The notes under the pieces: generated by a model | Database searches by the model: none | What the model saw: only the letters and a program-made list of their open reading frames with translations | Told to the model about the DNA's origin: nothing | Shown here: piece by piece, positions 14,738 to 23,935 of the stretch | Numbering within the stretch: position 1 is the stretch's first letter | How the letters are laid out: the number at the start of each line of letters is the position of its first letter | Assembly (NCBI GenBank): GCA_019750335.1 | Contig: JAIEOQ010000002.1 | Span: 372,001-436,000 of the forward strand | Reading direction: 5' to 3' | Source of the DNA: Candidatus Obscuribacterales bacterium | GTDB lineage: Bacteria; Cyanobacteriota; Vampirovibrionia; Obscuribacterales; Obscuribacteraceae | Length of the DNA: 64,000 nt | Translations under genes and position numbers: made by a program

Positions 14738-15385
14738 TCAAGGACGGACTCGTTCATAATCGCCGCGCTTCCAACTGTAACCGCTGGGTCCAACCCCGGA
14801 ATGAGAAGTGAAGCGTGTATTCAAAACGACTTCCTGACGTTTGGATTGAGCGGGAAACTCAAGAGCCGGATTATGGTTCAGGCTGGCTAATGCTGCTAAA
14901 ACTTTAGATTCAAAAGCCGCTTGCTCCCCTACAGTCTCTTCATATTCATCTTCAGCTTGTTCAAGAAAAGAAAGAAATTTGACGTTAATAACGCCTTCGC
15001 GTGAAACAGTCAAACGCACTTTTGCTTCACCGGAGACCGAACCATAAACTTTCCAACGACGATAAATTATCGCTGAAACACGCCGATGCCAATTTTCCCA
15101 AGCAATCACCAGCTCGCTCTCGTCTTTCTCCGATTTCTTTTCGGCATCAACCGTTTTTTGGGCAAACTCTTCGGCATTACCGAACATAAAATCAGAAACA
15201 TCAATCACCGGCTTTGTTGCGCCGCTCTTATCCGGAGTAGCCTCTTGCGGCACCGCTTTCGCTGTTGGGCGCGCCAGTTTGACGAAGACGTCACCGGTTT
15301 CCACACGCCCTTTAATTGCTGGAGCACAATTTACCGGAGCGGAAACAAGAGCAGAGATAATCAGTAAGAACAAAGCTAAGTACAT
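14738..15385 (-). CDS. Periplasmic protein with TonB/TolA-like C-terminal domain
   Basis: 215 aa from the ATG at 15385, which has GAGG 8 bases upstream and does not overlap the upstream gene. The signal peptide/anchor is MYLALFLLIISALVSA. A charged linker (about 40-95) leads to a TonB C-terminal type domain: WENWHRRVSAIIYRRWKVYG, then AKVRLTVSREGVINVKFL, and a final helix-strand FESKVLAALASLNHNPALEFP followed by VVLNTRF. This is the order helix, two strands, helix, strand of TonB/TolA C-termini. TonB-type proteins carry energy or contacts across the periplasm. No ExbB/ExbD is nearby. It follows a TPR gene on the same strand. Confidence 0.75.
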   Translation of the reverse strand: MYLALFLLIISALVSAPVNCAPAIKGRVETGDVFVKLARPTAKAVPQEATPDKSGATKPVIDVSDFMFGNAEEFAQKTVDAEKKSEKDESELVIAWENWHRRVSAIIYRRWKVYGSVSGEAKVRLTVSREGVINVKFLSFLEQAEDEYEETVGEQAAFESKVLAALASLNHNPALEFPAQSKRQEVVLNTRFTSHSGVGPSGYSWKRGDYERVRP

Positions 15386-15395
15386 CTGCTTGCCT

Positions 15396-16106
15396 CTATG
15401 GTCCACCAGCCAGCTCGGCACCGAAAGGCAAGCGCAAGTGTGACATACCTAAAATTGCCGAATTGCTAAAAGCTTTTTCTTGGGCAGCAATTATCTCTTG
15501 ATCCAGCTCAACAAGAGATTTGCGATAAGATTCATTTTCCGGATCAAGAAATATGGCCATTTTGAGATGGTAAGCTGCAAAAAGATAGTATTTCAGCCCG
15601 CGAAAAGATTGACCGAGTGCAAATTCAATTTGAGCATCGGGAGCAGCGGTCGACAACTTGTTCAGCTCGCTAGCAGCTTCAAGATAAGCACCGCGAGCAA
15701 AAGCAGCTTTAGCTTTGCTTCCGGATTGCTCTTTAATCTTATCCCTCATATCAGCAACCGCAGCCCGACAGTCTTCATCTTGCGGATTTTTTTTAAGCGC
15801 TGACTGGTAATGAGCAAGAGCGGCGCTCCAATTTTGACGTTTTTCAGCAATAGCGCCAAGATTAAATTCAGCCGCGGCGTTGCCCGGACTCAAACTAAGC
15901 ACTTTTTTGAATAAAGACTCAGCCTGGGTTAAAGCGCCAGCTTGATACTCACGCACAGCATCGGCGTATATTTCGGCCGGATCCACGTAAGTTGAAATAT
16001 CTTCAATTGGCTTTAAAGCTTTCAAACCATAAGCAGAAGCCGGATTTTGTGCTACTAAGAGCCAAAAAGCCAGCAAAAGCGTAAAGTTCAATCGCCAGTC
16101 AATCAT
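15396..16106 (-). CDS. Exported TPR protein
   Basis: 236 aa from the ATG at 16106 (a longer TTG start at 16151 is possible; neither has a strong ribosome site). The N-terminal hydrophobic segment (LLLAFWLLVAQNPASA) is a signal peptide or anchor. Residues about 40-120 hold two good TPRs (YADAVREYQAGALTQAESLF; AEFNLGAIAEKRQNWSAALAHY). A third pair at 150-210 covers FARGAYLEAASELNKL and FRGLKYYLFAAYHLKMAIFL. The gene ends 11 bases before the TonB-like gene, so the two are probably one transcription unit and the TPR protein may assemble with it. Confidence 0.75.
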   Translation of the reverse strand: MIDWRLNFTLLLAFWLLVAQNPASAYGLKALKPIEDISTYVDPAEIYADAVREYQAGALTQAESLFKKVLSLSPGNAAAEFNLGAIAEKRQNWSAALAHYQSALKKNPQDEDCRAAVADMRDKIKEQSGSKAKAAFARGAYLEAASELNKLSTAAPDAQIEFALGQSFRGLKYYLFAAYHLKMAIFLDPENESYRKSLVELDQEIIAAQEKAFSNSAILGMSHLRLPFGAELAGGP

Positions 16107-16198
16107 TTTTAGCAAACTGCGTATAACCTGCTCTAGATCTGCCCAGATCAAGACAAAAACTTGCGTTTTTTTAAGTGATGTTGCACTAAATTTTAGAC

Positions 16199-17842
16199 TT
16201 AAGCTTTTAAGGTTAAACGGACACGACGATTTAAATCAGCCATTACCGAAAGTTGACGAATATCTCTTGGAGCATAAGGAGAGTTCTCATTTGGCTCTAA
16301 ATGAAAAGAATAAATTCCTGAAGAGAGCGTCAGATGACATTGACCGGACTTATCAGTAAACAGCGGGAAAGACAGAGCTTCAAACAGATCGTTCTCTTCT
16401 CCGTTCTTTGCGTACGCTTCAAAAGTAATCTGGCAGCCTGGTACCGGATCGTCGTTATCCGAGGTGACGTCAAAATTCAACAAACAAATATTATCAACAT
16501 TCAAAATTTCTTCTTCATTCTCACCGCTAATTTGAATCAAACGACCGGTCGAGAACTGATTATTGAGCACAAGCCAATATTTACCAGGCAACAATCGTGT
16601 CCGATAGTCTCCGTCGGCTCCGGTCAGGCCGCTGACAATCGGACGAGAACAAAGAGCCAAACCGTCAAACGTTCCGTTTTTTGTGGCAAAAATGGCTAAT
16701 GACACTTCTGGACGCGGGCGTTTTGCCGGTCCGTAAACTTTGACGCAAAGTGATATGCCTTCTTGCAATTCAAGGTCAAACCGGCCGTCTTGTTTCAATT
16801 GATAAGAACCAACTGCCGGCGCCGGCTGTCCACCAGACATCAAACCAAGAGCATCTGGCTGTACAACAACAGAATATTGATAATCTCCCGGAGCCAAAGA
16901 GAATGAATAACTACCGTCGGCAGCGGTCACTCTGGAAGATTCGAGCTCAGCACCAAATACGGTGATTAACGCTCCGGCAACCGGCGTTCCCCGCCAAAAG
17001 ATCTGTCCGGACAAAAGACAGCCGGGCAGTAAAACATAGCTTCGCCGGCAATCAGCTTGCACTGTGGTTTGTCCAGCCAGCTTTTCAGAAAGACTGGCAC
17101 CGGCAGGTGGGCTGATACTAACACTGTAACTTCCTGGAGAAAGCAAACAAGAAAACAATCCTTGTTCGTCAGTGTTGCAGTTTACAAACATCGGTAATTC
17201 TCTGGTCAAGAATTTTTCCTGTTCGGCAAGTGATTTGATGCGCAGCTGCGCGTTAGCTACGGGTGCTCCATCTTGATCGGTAACGTCCCCCTGGAATGAA
17301 GCCGGTTCAGGCAGAATCAAATCCAAATCTTTGTCAGCGAAAAGCTCTATTTGATGAAATTCGGGAGAGAGAAAAGAGCCCCCCCTTACTGCTAAATGAT
17401 ATTTACCTTCAGTCAAACTCAAAGCAAATCTGCCATCGGCATCGGTTATTTGCATCGCTCTGGCAATCTGCGGATAGGGACCGATAGCTGTCACTTCACA
17501 AGCAGCGAGCTTTCGTTTTTCAGAGCCGTAAACTGTACCGGAGAGAATGGAACCGGAGCGTAGTATCACATTTAGATTGATGTTTCCGGTGACTAAAACC
17601 GGCTCAAAAGATTGACGCGAGAAGCGGCTATGTTCAACCGGAATAATTTCCACAGAATAAACTCCGGTTTTTACCTCAAAAGTAAAATCACCTTTTGCTG
17701 CCGTCATTTTTTCTTGCACAAAATGACGGACCACACCTTCTCCGTCAAACCTGTAATCAAACAGTCTCACTGTTGTACCGCTAATCGGCAAGCCCATACA
17801 GGCTACGCTACCGGAAAGATTGTAAAAAAGTTCATTGCTCAT
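16199..17842 (-). CDS. Six-module carboxypeptidase-regulatory-like (Ig-fold) protein
   Basis: 547 aa built of six modules of about 85-95 residues. Each has the pattern of carboxypeptidase regulatory-like domains: an opening SGTV or GDVTDQDG strand, variable middle, then (D)GxFxxxLxxGxYxVxV, as in ITDADGRFALSLTEGKYHLAV, TDEQGLFSCLLSPGSYSVSI, AADGSYSFSLAPGDYQYSV and TDKSGQCHLTLSSGIYSFHL. There is no signal peptide or membrane segment, which is odd because such domains are usually extracellular. It overlaps folC by four bases (ATGA), so it is translationally coupled to a cytosolic folate enzyme. Function unknown. Confidence 0.75.
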   Translation of the reverse strand: MSNELFYNLSGSVACMGLPISGTTVRLFDYRFDGEGVVRHFVQEKMTAAKGDFTFEVKTGVYSVEIIPVEHSRFSRQSFEPVLVTGNINLNVILRSGSILSGTVYGSEKRKLAACEVTAIGPYPQIARAMQITDADGRFALSLTEGKYHLAVRGGSFLSPEFHQIELFADKDLDLILPEPASFQGDVTDQDGAPVANAQLRIKSLAEQEKFLTRELPMFVNCNTDEQGLFSCLLSPGSYSVSISPPAGASLSEKLAGQTTVQADCRRSYVLLPGCLLSGQIFWRGTPVAGALITVFGAELESSRVTAADGSYSFSLAPGDYQYSVVVQPDALGLMSGGQPAPAVGSYQLKQDGRFDLELQEGISLCVKVYGPAKRPRPEVSLAIFATKNGTFDGLALCSRPIVSGLTGADGDYRTRLLPGKYWLVLNNQFSTGRLIQISGENEEEILNVDNICLLNFDVTSDNDDPVPGCQITFEAYAKNGEENDLFEALSFPLFTDKSGQCHLTLSSGIYSFHLEPNENSPYAPRDIRQLSVMADLNRRVRLTLKA

Positions 17843-19149
17843 TTTATTATTTGAGATTCCTCAACACTCTTAAAGCCCAAGCTTGAAAGCCCGATTTTAA
17901 CCGTAGCAAAAGAGCCGGTCCCAATTAGCAATTCTGCTTTCTCTTTGCGATTCAACGCAGCGCTAAAAGCTTCTTCAAGGCTCGAGAAGCTCTTCGTTTC
18001 GCACCCCAGTTCACGCGCCATAGCGGCAATTTCGTCTGCCGTACATACCGGACGACGCCCGCCAGCTTCAGCAGCATAGACTATGTCATTTTCTTTCAGT
18101 AAAGCCGCCAGCATCTCTTTTGAATTTTTGTTTTGATATACGCTTAACACATAATGTCTTCGTCCTTGCGGAAAGTCTCGATCAAGAGCAGCCCGCAAAC
18201 AGACAGCAGCCGGTTGATTGTGAGCTCCGTCCAGAAGAATATTTTCTTGCGGAAAATATTGAAAGCGTCCGGGCCAGAATACATGCGCAAAACCATCAGA
18301 GAGAGCGTTTAAGACTGGCTGATTATAACGTTTTTCATAAGCCGCCAACAAAGAAGCAGCAATCAAAGCGTTTGTTTTTTGATAAGAGCCAGATAAGGCT
18401 AATTTATGTTTTGCTGTCATAAATTGTTCGTAGCAACGGGAACTGAGCGAATCAAGAGCACCGCTTAGTTTCTGATCCTTGCAAATAATCAAAGGGGCTT
18501 GGTTACGCCTGGCTACACTTTCAATTAGGGACAAGACTTCACCGTTGCAGCCAGTGACAATAGGAACTGCAGGCTTAATGATCCCTGCCTTTTCACCAGC
18601 AATTTCAAGCACAGTGTTACCGAGTATATGAGTGTGATCGAGACCGATACTTGTAATCGCACAAGCAACCGGATTAGTAATTACGTTGGTCGCATCCCAG
18701 CGCCCGCCAAGCCCGACTTCAATCACAGCTACATCCGCTTTTTGTTCGGCAAAATAAAAGAAAGCCATAGCCGCAAGAAACTCAAACCAGGTTAAACAGC
18801 CGTAGCGCTCTTCTTTTTTACCAAAGTCTTCAGAAAGTTCGCGCAAGAGACTTGCCAACTCAGCAAACTTAGAGTCTGAAATCGGTTCTCCACCCACATG
18901 AAAACGCTCATTCCAGCGCAATAAATGAGGACCGATGAAACGTCCGCATTTTAGCCCGGAAGCGTTCAATACCGAATCAACAATAGCTACTACGGAACCT
19001 TTGCCGTTGGTGCCGGTGACATGAATGGTTGGATATAAATCTTGTTTATTGCCGGCAAGGCGCATGAATTCGGCAAAACGCTCAAGACTTGGATTGAGCG
19101 TAGTCGGCGAAAGACTTTCGATATATGCTGTTGCTTGCAAATAATTCAT
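17839..19149 (-). CDS. folC: Folylpolyglutamate synthase / dihydrofolate synthase
   Basis: 436 aa, normal length. It belongs to the Mur ligase-like ATP-dependent family that adds glutamate to dihydropteroate and folates. Visible motifs are the P-loop HVTGTNGKGSV (about residue 43), the Omega-loop and second ATPase region (VIEVGLGGRWDATNVI, SIGLDHTHILGNT), a Lys region EKAGIIKP, and the C-terminal domain motif LLDGAHNQPAA, which holds the linking His and Asn. The final segment (LIGTGSFATVKIG) is the usual C-terminal strand. It is the first gene of a coupled pair with the Ig-module gene. Divergent from the NUDIX gene, 25 bases apart, so promoters overlap. Confidence 0.93.
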   Translation of the reverse strand: MNYLQATAYIESLSPTTLNPSLERFAEFMRLAGNKQDLYPTIHVTGTNGKGSVVAIVDSVLNASGLKCGRFIGPHLLRWNERFHVGGEPISDSKFAELASLLRELSEDFGKKEERYGCLTWFEFLAAMAFFYFAEQKADVAVIEVGLGGRWDATNVITNPVACAITSIGLDHTHILGNTVLEIAGEKAGIIKPAVPIVTGCNGEVLSLIESVARRNQAPLIICKDQKLSGALDSLSSRCYEQFMTAKHKLALSGSYQKTNALIAASLLAAYEKRYNQPVLNALSDGFAHVFWPGRFQYFPQENILLDGAHNQPAAVCLRAALDRDFPQGRRHYVLSVYQNKNSKEMLAALLKENDIVYAAEAGGRRPVCTADEIAAMARELGCETKSFSSLEEAFSAALNRKEKAELLIGTGSFATVKIGLSSLGFKSVEESQIIK

Positions 19150-19174
19150 ACAAACTTCTGGAGTCAGAATATTA

Positions 19175-19708
19175 ATGGCGCTTTATACACGCAAACATTT
19201 GCTTGAGAGTCAAAAAGTCTTTTCCGGACACATTTTCAATGTTCGTAAAGATTACCTGAGTCGGGAAGGCAGTGGAAGAATTGAAAGAGAAATTGTTGAG
19301 CACAATGGTGGAGTGACAATCGCTTGTCAACCAAAGCCCGGTCAGATACTCCTGGCTAAACAGTACCGCTATTCCATCGACCAAGAACTTTTTGAATTGC
19401 CGGCAGGCAGAGTGGAAGTCGGAGAAGACCGACTAATCGCTGCCAAGAGAGAACTTGCTGAGGAGACCGGTTATTGGGCCAATAACTGGCGTGAATTCGC
19501 CCAACTTTATCCGGCGCCAGGATTTTGTAATGAGCTTTTGACTTTATATTTAGCTACAGATCTGGAATGGCGAGGCACGAACCCTGACCATGACGAAGAG
19601 ATAGAGATAGTGACTGTCTCAATGTCTGAAGCTTGGCAATGGGCCCTAGCAGGCAAGATCACGGATGCAAAGACGATTGCCGGTCTGGCATTACTGCTTT
19701 TTAGTTAG
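19175..19708 (+). CDS. NUDIX hydrolase, ADP-ribose pyrophosphatase type
   Basis: 177 aa. The complete NUDIX box GX5EX7REUXEEXGU is present at about residues 75-97 (GRVEVGED, then RELAEETGY). It is preceded by a strand pair typical of ADP-ribose pyrophosphatases (VTIACQPKPGQILLAKQYRY) and followed by LYPAPGFCNELLTLYLATDL, the segment that in NudF-like enzymes follows the box and helps select ADP-ribose. Likely reaction: ADP-ribose to AMP and ribose 5-phosphate. GGAG lies about 11 bases before the ATG. Substrate assignment is by family resemblance. Confidence 0.85.
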   Translation: MALYTRKHLLESQKVFSGHIFNVRKDYLSREGSGRIEREIVEHNGGVTIACQPKPGQILLAKQYRYSIDQELFELPAGRVEVGEDRLIAAKRELAEETGYWANNWREFAQLYPAPGFCNELLTLYLATDLEWRGTNPDHDEEIEIVTVSMSEAWQWALAGKITDAKTIAGLALLLFS

Positions 19709-19756
19709 TAAATAAATAACGATCCATTAAAGGCAGAGACAGGGCTTTAGCTCCGC

Positions 19757-19765
19757 TGTTATACT
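19757..19765 (+). promoter_or_regulatory. Extended -10 promoter element
   Basis: TGTTATACT matches TGn plus TATACT, an extended -10. It lies 32 bases before the GTG start of the small membrane protein and has no clear -35, as expected for extended -10 promoters. Confidence 0.45.
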
Positions 19766-19797
19766 CTTTGTCAATCTTTTAGTTGAGGCATCAAGCA

Positions 19798-20040
19798 GTG
19801 AAAAATTCAGAAGGTATGAGCCTAACCATGCTGGGAATGGTGCTGATGGCATTGGCTGGAGCCGTTGTCGTCGGACTAGGCTGCAAAGTCATCAATTTTT
19901 GGCCTTTGCCGGCATCGGTCATTCCTTATTTTGGCGGCAAAATTGGCGCTTGCTGGGGTTTGGTCGTCGGTGCAGCCACCGGTCTTTTCGTCGGTTTCAT
20001 TGCTGACGAATCAAACTATCCGGATCAAGCGAGCAGCTAA
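19798..20040 (+). CDS. Small two-helix membrane protein, unknown
   Basis: 80 aa from a GTG at 19798, chosen because TTGAGG lies 9 bases upstream (an in-frame TTG at 19783 overlaps that site). Two hydrophobic segments are seen: SLTMLGMVLMALAGAVVVGLG and the Gly/Ala-rich CWGLVVGAATGLFVGFIA, joined by a loop WPLPASVIPYFGGK. The glycine spacing suggests tight helix packing. A short acidic tail (ADESNYPDQASS) ends it. No family is recognised. It stands between the NUDIX and acetyl-CoA synthetase genes and has its own promoter candidate. Confidence 0.6.
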   Translation: MKNSEGMSLTMLGMVLMALAGAVVVGLGCKVINFWPLPASVIPYFGGKIGACWGLVVGAATGLFVGFIADESNYPDQASS

Positions 20041-20134
20041 CTTCTAGCAATCCAATCTTATCCTGGGTCTCGGCAGTCAACCGCAGACTCTTTTATGCAT
20101 GCATTTATAAGTTGGCAATGCCAAAGGATTAACG

Positions 20135-21946
20135 ATGAAAGTAGTCGATAAACTCAAGGGAAACAGTAAAGAAGGCTCTTTTAGAGCTTCCGGCAGCTCC
20201 ACTCACGTTCCCCACGCCTCAGGCAAAGAGATTATCAAGAAGTTTCCTTTAAAAGCCAATTTGGAAGATTACGAAGCAACATATGCCAGCTTTTCCTGGG
20301 ATCAAGCCCGCAAAGAGATTAGTTGGTTCGCCGAAGGCAAAGTAAACGCCGCTTTCAATGCCGTTGACCGCCATATGAACGACGGACGGCGTAATAAAGT
20401 AGCTTTATATTCGGTCAACGCCCAGAACCAGCTTGAAACATTCACCTTCCAAGATATCTATTATTTATCCAACCGCTTAGGCAACGCTCTTAAAGGGTTA
20501 GGCGTCGAAAAGGGAGATCGCGTTTTTGTTTTCATGCCGCGGATTCCTGAGCTGTACATCTCGACTGTGGCAATTGCCAAAATCGGTGCCGTAGTCGGAC
20601 CATTATTCTCAGCCTTCGGACCTGATGCCTTAAAAGATCGCTTGAGCGACAGCGGCGCCAAAGTAGTAATCACGACGCAAGAACTCAAACCAAAACTGGA
20701 TGAAATCCGCGAGCATCTTCCGGAACTTGAATATGTAATAGTTGTGAACAGCAACGAGGAGAGCAAGAATGGCGATCTTTCATTTGACGAACTTTTAGTC
20801 GATGCCTCCGAACAATTGAGCTGCACTCACATGGATGCGGAAGATCCGCTCTATTTGCTTTACACTTCAGGCACAACCGGTAAAGCCAAAGGGATTCTTC
20901 ACGTTCATAACGATATTGTCGGACTGCACGCCACTACAAAATGGGTTCTCGATTTACGTGAAGATGATGTTTATTGGTGCACAGCCGATCCTGGTTGGGT
21001 AACTGGCACCGCATACGGTATCTTCGGACCCTGGTCAAACGGAGCTTCCATTGTTGCTTACGAAGGACGCTTTGGTGCCGCCGAATGGTACCAGCTTATA
21101 GATCGTCTTCATGTCACAGTCTGGTACACGGCCCCAACCGCTTTACGCTTGTTGATGAAAGCCGGCGACGAAGAAGTAACTAAACATTCACTGGAAAGCT
21201 TGCGCCATATTTTGAGCGTCGGCGAGCCGCTAAATCCAGAAGTAATTCGCTGGGGCATGAAAGTATACGGTTTGCCGATTCACGACAATTGGTGGCAAAC
21301 CGAAACCGGCATGCAGCTTGTCTCCAATCTGCCATGTCTTCCAGTTAAGCCAGGTTCCATGGGCAAACCATTGCCCGGAGTCTATGTTACCGTAGTCGAT
21401 GACGACGGCAACGAACTGGCTCCCGGACAGCTTGGACGACTGGTTGTCCGTCCGGGTTGGCCTTCGATGCTCCGTCAAGTATGGCGCAACGAAGAAAAGT
21501 TCAACGAGTATTTCCGTATTCCCGGTTGGTACTTCAGTGGCGATAATGCCTGGAAAGACGCCGACGGCTATCTTTGGTTCGTTGGTCGCGCCGATGACGT
21601 AATCAATACAGCCGGACATCGAGTCGGACCTTTCGAGGTGGAATCAGCTTTAGTTGAGCACGAAGCTGTAGCCGAAGCTGGCGTTATCGGCAAACCGGAC
21701 GAAGAGCGCGGCGAGATCATCAAAGCATTCATCGTCTTGAACCACGGCATAAAATCTTCGCCGAAGCTGCTCGACGAAATTCGCGAATACACGAAACGTC
21801 GATTGGCAGCCCATGCTTATCCACGCGAGATCGAAGTCAAAGACAGCCTGCCCAAAACCCGTAGCGGCAAAATCATGCGTCGCTTGCTCAAAGCTTGGGA
21901 ATTGGGACTTCCTACCGGTGACACCTCATCCCTCGACGAAGAGTAA
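20135..21946 (+). CDS. acsA: Acetyl-CoA synthetase (AMP-forming)
   Basis: 603 aa. Member of the ANL superfamily, making acetyl-CoA from acetate, ATP and CoA. The core motifs are in order: phosphate loop YTSGTTGKAKG (about residue 245); TADPGWVTGTAYGIFGPW, seen in acetyl/propionyl-CoA synthetases; WWQTETGM (A5 motif); GWYFSGDNAW; the hinge/A8 stretch WFVGRADDVINTAGHRVGPFEVES; and the A10 catalytic lysine in LPKTRSGKIMRR, which acetylation can switch off. AAAGGA lies 7 bases before the ATG. Its length and N-terminus fit AcsA of Bacillus type (about 570-600 aa) better than the 650-aa Acs. Confidence 0.9.
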   Translation: MKVVDKLKGNSKEGSFRASGSSTHVPHASGKEIIKKFPLKANLEDYEATYASFSWDQARKEISWFAEGKVNAAFNAVDRHMNDGRRNKVALYSVNAQNQLETFTFQDIYYLSNRLGNALKGLGVEKGDRVFVFMPRIPELYISTVAIAKIGAVVGPLFSAFGPDALKDRLSDSGAKVVITTQELKPKLDEIREHLPELEYVIVVNSNEESKNGDLSFDELLVDASEQLSCTHMDAEDPLYLLYTSGTTGKAKGILHVHNDIVGLHATTKWVLDLREDDVYWCTADPGWVTGTAYGIFGPWSNGASIVAYEGRFGAAEWYQLIDRLHVTVWYTAPTALRLLMKAGDEEVTKHSLESLRHILSVGEPLNPEVIRWGMKVYGLPIHDNWWQTETGMQLVSNLPCLPVKPGSMGKPLPGVYVTVVDDDGNELAPGQLGRLVVRPGWPSMLRQVWRNEEKFNEYFRIPGWYFSGDNAWKDADGYLWFVGRADDVINTAGHRVGPFEVESALVEHEAVAEAGVIGKPDEERGEIIKAFIVLNHGIKSSPKLLDEIREYTKRRLAAHAYPREIEVKDSLPKTRSGKIMRRLLKAWELGLPTGDTSSLDEE

Positions 21947-21984
21947 TTGAACTTTAGTCCTTAAGGTAACGTATATTTATTAGT

Positions 21985-23343
21985 ATGGAAACAGAACACC
22001 TACAGGACACTACCCTTGAACGCATACCGCCTCAGGCTACAGAAGCCGAACAAGCGGTACTTGGCGCTTTGCTTGTAAATCCGGAATCGATCTCTAAAGT
22101 TGTTGATGTTTTAGAACCCGATTATTTCTATCGTAAATCGCACCAAGTAATTTATGCTGCAGTGCTCGATTTGTTTGACAAAAACGAACCAATCGACATA
22201 GTTACGGTATCGCAACACCTAAAAGATCAAGGCAAGCTGGAAAACGTTGGCGGGCGACAATATCTGACAGACTTAGCTATGTCGGTGGCGACCACAGCAA
22301 ACGTAGAATACTACGCTAAATCTGTTAACGAAAAAGCTTTGTTGCGCAATCTGATTAAAGCCGGAACTGAAATTGTCTCAACCTGCTACGAAGAGATCGA
22401 AGCCGACATTGCTGTCGATAAAGCTGAGCGCTTAGTTTTTGGCATCGCTCAACGACGCAATATGCAAGCCTTAGTGCCCATTCGCGATATCGTCAACGAA
22501 TCTTTTGCCCGAATCGAACAACGCTACGAACAAAGAGATGCTTTGTCCGGTCTTTCAACCGGATTTTATGATCTCAATGAAATGACTTCCGGTTGGCAAA
22601 AATCAGATTTAGTAATCGTCGCCGCCAGACCTTCCATGGGTAAAACGGCCTTTACTTTGAATTTGGCTCAACACGCTGCTCTTGAGTGTAATGTTCCGGT
22701 GGCCGTATTCAGTCTGGAAATGTCCAAAGAACAGCTCGTGCAACGTTTGCTTTGCAGTGAAGCACGCATTGATGCAAACAAACTGCGGACAGGCTTTCTG
22801 CAAACAAATGACTGGACCGCCTTATCGGTGGCTATGGGACGCCTGGGCGAAGCACCTTTATATATTGACGATTCGCCGGCAATCAGCGTTTTGGACATTC
22901 GCGCAAAATGCCGCCGTTTGAAAGCCGAAATGAAGGATCTAGGCTTGATCATCATCGACTATATTCAGCTCATGCAAGGACGCAAACAGTCGGACAACCG
23001 CGTACAAGAAGTATCCGAAATTTCACGCGGCTTAAAAACTTTGGCCCGCGAACTAGACGTTCCGGTAATCGCTCTTTCTCAGCTGTCACGTGCAGTTGAA
23101 GCAAGACAGAACAAACGCCCGATGCTTTCAGACCTTAGAGAATCAGGCTCCATTGAGCAAGATGCCGATATCGTCATGTTCATTTATCGTGATGATTATT
23201 ACAATCCGGAAAGTGAACGTCGCGGCGAAGCAGAAATCATCATCGCCAAACAAAGAAACGGTCCGGTCGGCACCGTAGAACTTCTCTATCAAGCAAGCAT
23301 TACTCGCTTTTTAAATAAAGCAGCCAATGTCCAATATGCTTAA
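21985..23343 (+). CDS. dnaB: Replicative DNA helicase DnaB
   Basis: 452 aa, standard length. The N-terminal domain (PPQATEAEQAVLGALL) binds primase, and the linker leads to the RecA-like motor. The motor has Walker A RPSMGKT near residue 217, the LEMSKEQL (H1a) and Walker B/H2 region LIIIDYIQLM, H3 VIALSQLSRAVE and H4 RESGSIEQDADIVMF. DnaB unwinds DNA ahead of the replication fork as a hexamer. There is no intein, which is common in cyanobacterial dnaB genes. The 3' end overlaps the start of the cyclophilin gene by 17 bases. Confidence 0.96.
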   Translation: METEHLQDTTLERIPPQATEAEQAVLGALLVNPESISKVVDVLEPDYFYRKSHQVIYAAVLDLFDKNEPIDIVTVSQHLKDQGKLENVGGRQYLTDLAMSVATTANVEYYAKSVNEKALLRNLIKAGTEIVSTCYEEIEADIAVDKAERLVFGIAQRRNMQALVPIRDIVNESFARIEQRYEQRDALSGLSTGFYDLNEMTSGWQKSDLVIVAARPSMGKTAFTLNLAQHAALECNVPVAVFSLEMSKEQLVQRLLCSEARIDANKLRTGFLQTNDWTALSVAMGRLGEAPLYIDDSPAISVLDIRAKCRRLKAEMKDLGLIIIDYIQLMQGRKQSDNRVQEVSEISRGLKTLARELDVPVIALSQLSRAVEARQNKRPMLSDLRESGSIEQDADIVMFIYRDDYYNPESERRGEAEIIIAKQRNGPVGTVELLYQASITRFLNKAANVQYA

Positions 23344-23935
23344 AGTCGCATTGCCAGCCCTGCTTTTATGTTGTTTGCTTGGCACTCTACCTCCGGCAAG
23401 CGCCGCCGACCAGATAGTGGAAATGCAAACGGACAAAGGTCCGATTGTCATGCGTATCTATTATTCAGCCGTTCCATACACAGCCGGAAATTTTTTGGAT
23501 CTTGTTGAGCGTGGATTTTATAACGGTCTGACTTTTCATCGCGTAGAAAGCTGGTGTATACAAGGCGGTTGTCCGAACGGCAACGGCACAGGCAATTATG
23601 TCGATCCCGGCACAGGACAACCGCGTTTTCTCAAGTTGGAGATACATCGCGGTCTCAGCCACAGCGCAGAGGGTATAATAGCCATGGCTCGCAGCCAAGA
23701 TCCACATTCGGCAAGTTGCCAATTTTATATTCTTAAAGCAGCAACACCGCAACTTGACGGCAAGTATGCAATTTTCGGCCGTGTTGTAGCCGGCATGCCG
23801 ACGGTCTTTAAGATTCGTCCAGGCGATCGCATTCTTTCAGCCCACATATTGAAAAAAGAGAACCCGGCCAAGCCTATGCTAGCACCAGCAACAACAGATG
23901 AAGCTCCAGCTCGCCCGCTGGATCCGGGATTTTAA
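23327..23935 (+). CDS. Exported cyclophilin-type peptidyl-prolyl isomerase
   Basis: 202 aa. The signal peptide (ALPALLLCCLLGTLPPASA) targets the periplasm. The cyclophilin core is seen in order: TDKGPIVMRIYYSAVPYTAGNFLDLVERGFYNGLTFHRV, with the Arg of FHRV as catalytic residue, then IQGGCPNGNGTG, GIIAMARS, SASCQFYIL and YAIFGRVVAGMPTV. Gly-Asp in QGGDP is Gly-Cys here (QGGCP), and Cys also precedes (WCIQGGC), so the site may form a disulfide. Members speed proline isomerisation during folding. A Pro/Ala tail of 30 residues ends it. Translation probably couples with dnaB through the 17-base overlap. Confidence 0.88.
   Translation: MSNMLKVALPALLLCCLLGTLPPASAADQIVEMQTDKGPIVMRIYYSAVPYTAGNFLDLVERGFYNGLTFHRVESWCIQGGCPNGNGTGNYVDPGTGQPRFLKLEIHRGLSHSAEGIIAMARSQDPHSASCQFYILKAATPQLDGKYAIFGRVVAGMPTVFKIRPGDRILSAHILKKENPAKPMLAPATTDEAPARPLDPGF

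Noticed and set aside
14738-16106. TonB-like and TPR pair as a TonB-ExbB-ExbD system
   Set aside because: No ExbB- or ExbD-type membrane proteins are adjacent; only the C-terminal fold resembles TonB.
21985-23343. Intein in dnaB
   Set aside because: Length (452 aa) and motif spacing are those of an intein-free helicase.
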